64,000 nucleotides of DNA, from NCBI RefSeq assembly GCF_016405985.1, contig NZ_JAEFCF010000004.1, positions 124,001 through 188,000 on the forward strand. Reading direction: 5' to 3'. Within the stretch, counting starts at the first letter, position 1. Every line of letters starts with the position of its first letter. Positions 63,396 to 64,000 of the stretch are shown here, in pieces. The translations under genes and the position numbers were made by a program. The notes below the pieces were generated by a model, which saw only the letters and a list, made by a program, of their open reading frames with translations, searched no databases and was not told the DNA's origin. The stretch comes from Paracoccus sp. IB05 (GTDB lineage: Bacteria; Pseudomonadota; Alphaproteobacteria; Rhodobacterales; Rhodobacteraceae).

Positions 63396-64000
63396 GTCGA
63401 GAAATCTTCGCCCGGCGGCATGTCGCGCGCGCGCGGCGAGATCAGGGCGCGGGCGCGCTTTTCGTCCAGCGTGCCGGGCCCGGCAAGGGCGCCGAGGCGG
63501 TCAAGATATTCCGGCAGCAGGCCCGGCATCACGAGGCTGCGGTCCAGCGGCAGATCGGAAGACAGCACCCGCGCCAGCTTCCACACCACCGAGGCACAAT
63601 TCGCGGTCACGGTATTATACCAGGCGGGCCGTTCGTTCAGATCATTGCCCAGCCTGAGAAAGCCAAGGAAGACTGCGATTTGCTGATCCTGGGTCAGATC
63701 CAGCGGGTAGAGATGCACTTCTTCAGCGCGCGGAACCGCACGCCATTGCACGATATCCGCCTCATCAGCGGCGATCAGCGACAGCTCGAACTGACGGAAA
63801 AATCCGCCCAGGGCCGAGAAACTCTCGCCTTTCTCGCGGCGGATCTCGACCGAGAAGGTCAGGGGGGCACCGTCCTGGAACCGGAAGCTGACCAGCAGAT
63901 GTGCGATTTTCGGATTGCCCCAGGAGGAGGTGATCATATCGACCCCGTCGAGCTTCGCCAGGTCGACGGTGCGGCTGGTCCAGCCCTCAACGGCCTCATC
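63380..64000 (-). CDS. DUF4105-domain envelope protein (5' end outside window)
   Basis: The frame stays open through base 64000, so the N-terminus lies beyond the window; the ATG at 63937 is internal. The visible 206 residues include VEGWTSRTVDLAKLDGVDMI, WGNPKIAHLLVSFRF, ISVEIRREKGESFSALGG-like text and YNTVTANCASVVWKL, whose Asn-Cys is the hallmark of DUF4105 (NlpC-like thiol fold, often with TM N-terminus). The role is probably in the periplasm, unknown in detail. Confidence 0.85.
   Translation of the reverse strand, partial: DEAVEGWTSRTVDLAKLDGVDMITSSWGNPKIAHLLVSFRFQDGAPLTFSVEIRREKGESFSALGGFFRQFELSLIAADEADIVQWRAVPRAEEVHLYPLDLTQDQQIAVFLGFLRLGNDLNERPAWYNTVTANCASVVWKLARVLSSDLPLDRSLVMPGLLPEYLDRLGALAGPGTLDEKRARALISPRARDMPPGEDFSTWIRQ

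Noticed and set aside
1-64000. CRISPR arrays, tRNA and rRNA genes
   Set aside because: No regularly spaced direct repeats and no tRNA or rRNA signatures were noticed; the only structural RNA recognised is the SRP RNA.

Overview
The window is GC-rich DNA from an alphaproteobacterium, most likely the order Rhodobacterales (Rhodobacter/Paracoccus/Roseobacter group). The evidence is an FnrL-hemN pair, a uspA-ccoNOQP-ccoGHIS cbb3 oxidase locus, a membrane-anchored c552-type cytochrome, and chromosomal neighbours (Tim44-like, mltA, Smr, secB, fxsA; rlmH-rsfS; leuC-leuD) that I recognise from that group. Apart from one accessory stretch it reads as ordinary chromosome. I saw no tRNA, rRNA, transposase or CRISPR array.

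Layout. (1) 1-9.4 kb: the end of galE, then a catabolic/transport locus. It holds a HTH-cupin regulator, a HisD-like dehydrogenase, a four-gene polyamine-type ABC importer, and, convergent to these, an APH-type kinase with an AGXT2L-type phospho-lyase, suggesting uptake and breakdown of an amino alcohol. (2) 9.4-16.3 kb: SRP RNA, a HAD phosphatase, a CpdB-like nucleotidase, nudC, an SRPBCC protein, and divergent fnrL/hemN sharing one FNR box. (3) 16.3-25.2 kb: a yejABEF peptide ABC importer with a glycosyltransferase, the c552 gene and prephenate dehydratase. (4) 25.2-44.8 kb: the cbb3 oxidase region. uspA and ccoNOQP come first, with FNR boxes between them, and ccoGHIS comes last, with its own FNR boxes.

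The two cbb3 halves are usually adjacent, but here about 10 kb lies between them. This stretch carries four dynamin-like GTPase genes (677, 403, 707 and 682 residues), a decayed fifth GTPase that I identified by aligning its translation to the 403-residue gene, and a GFA-fold gene that lacks expected zinc-binding cysteines. The order large-small-large-large-(decayed small) suggests that a large/small GTPase pair was duplicated and one small partner was lost. This is the most novel part of the window: a candidate multi-dynamin membrane-remodelling or defence module.

(5) 44.8-64 kb: housekeeping genes, including a D,D-carboxypeptidase with a SPOR domain, clpS, rsmC-like, an SDR lacking its catalytic lysine, gph-rpe, Smr, mltA, a Tim44-like protein, fxsA, secB, rlmH-rsfS, leuC, an HdeD-like membrane protein, leuD, and several membrane or envelope proteins. 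The last gene (DUF4105) runs off the right end.
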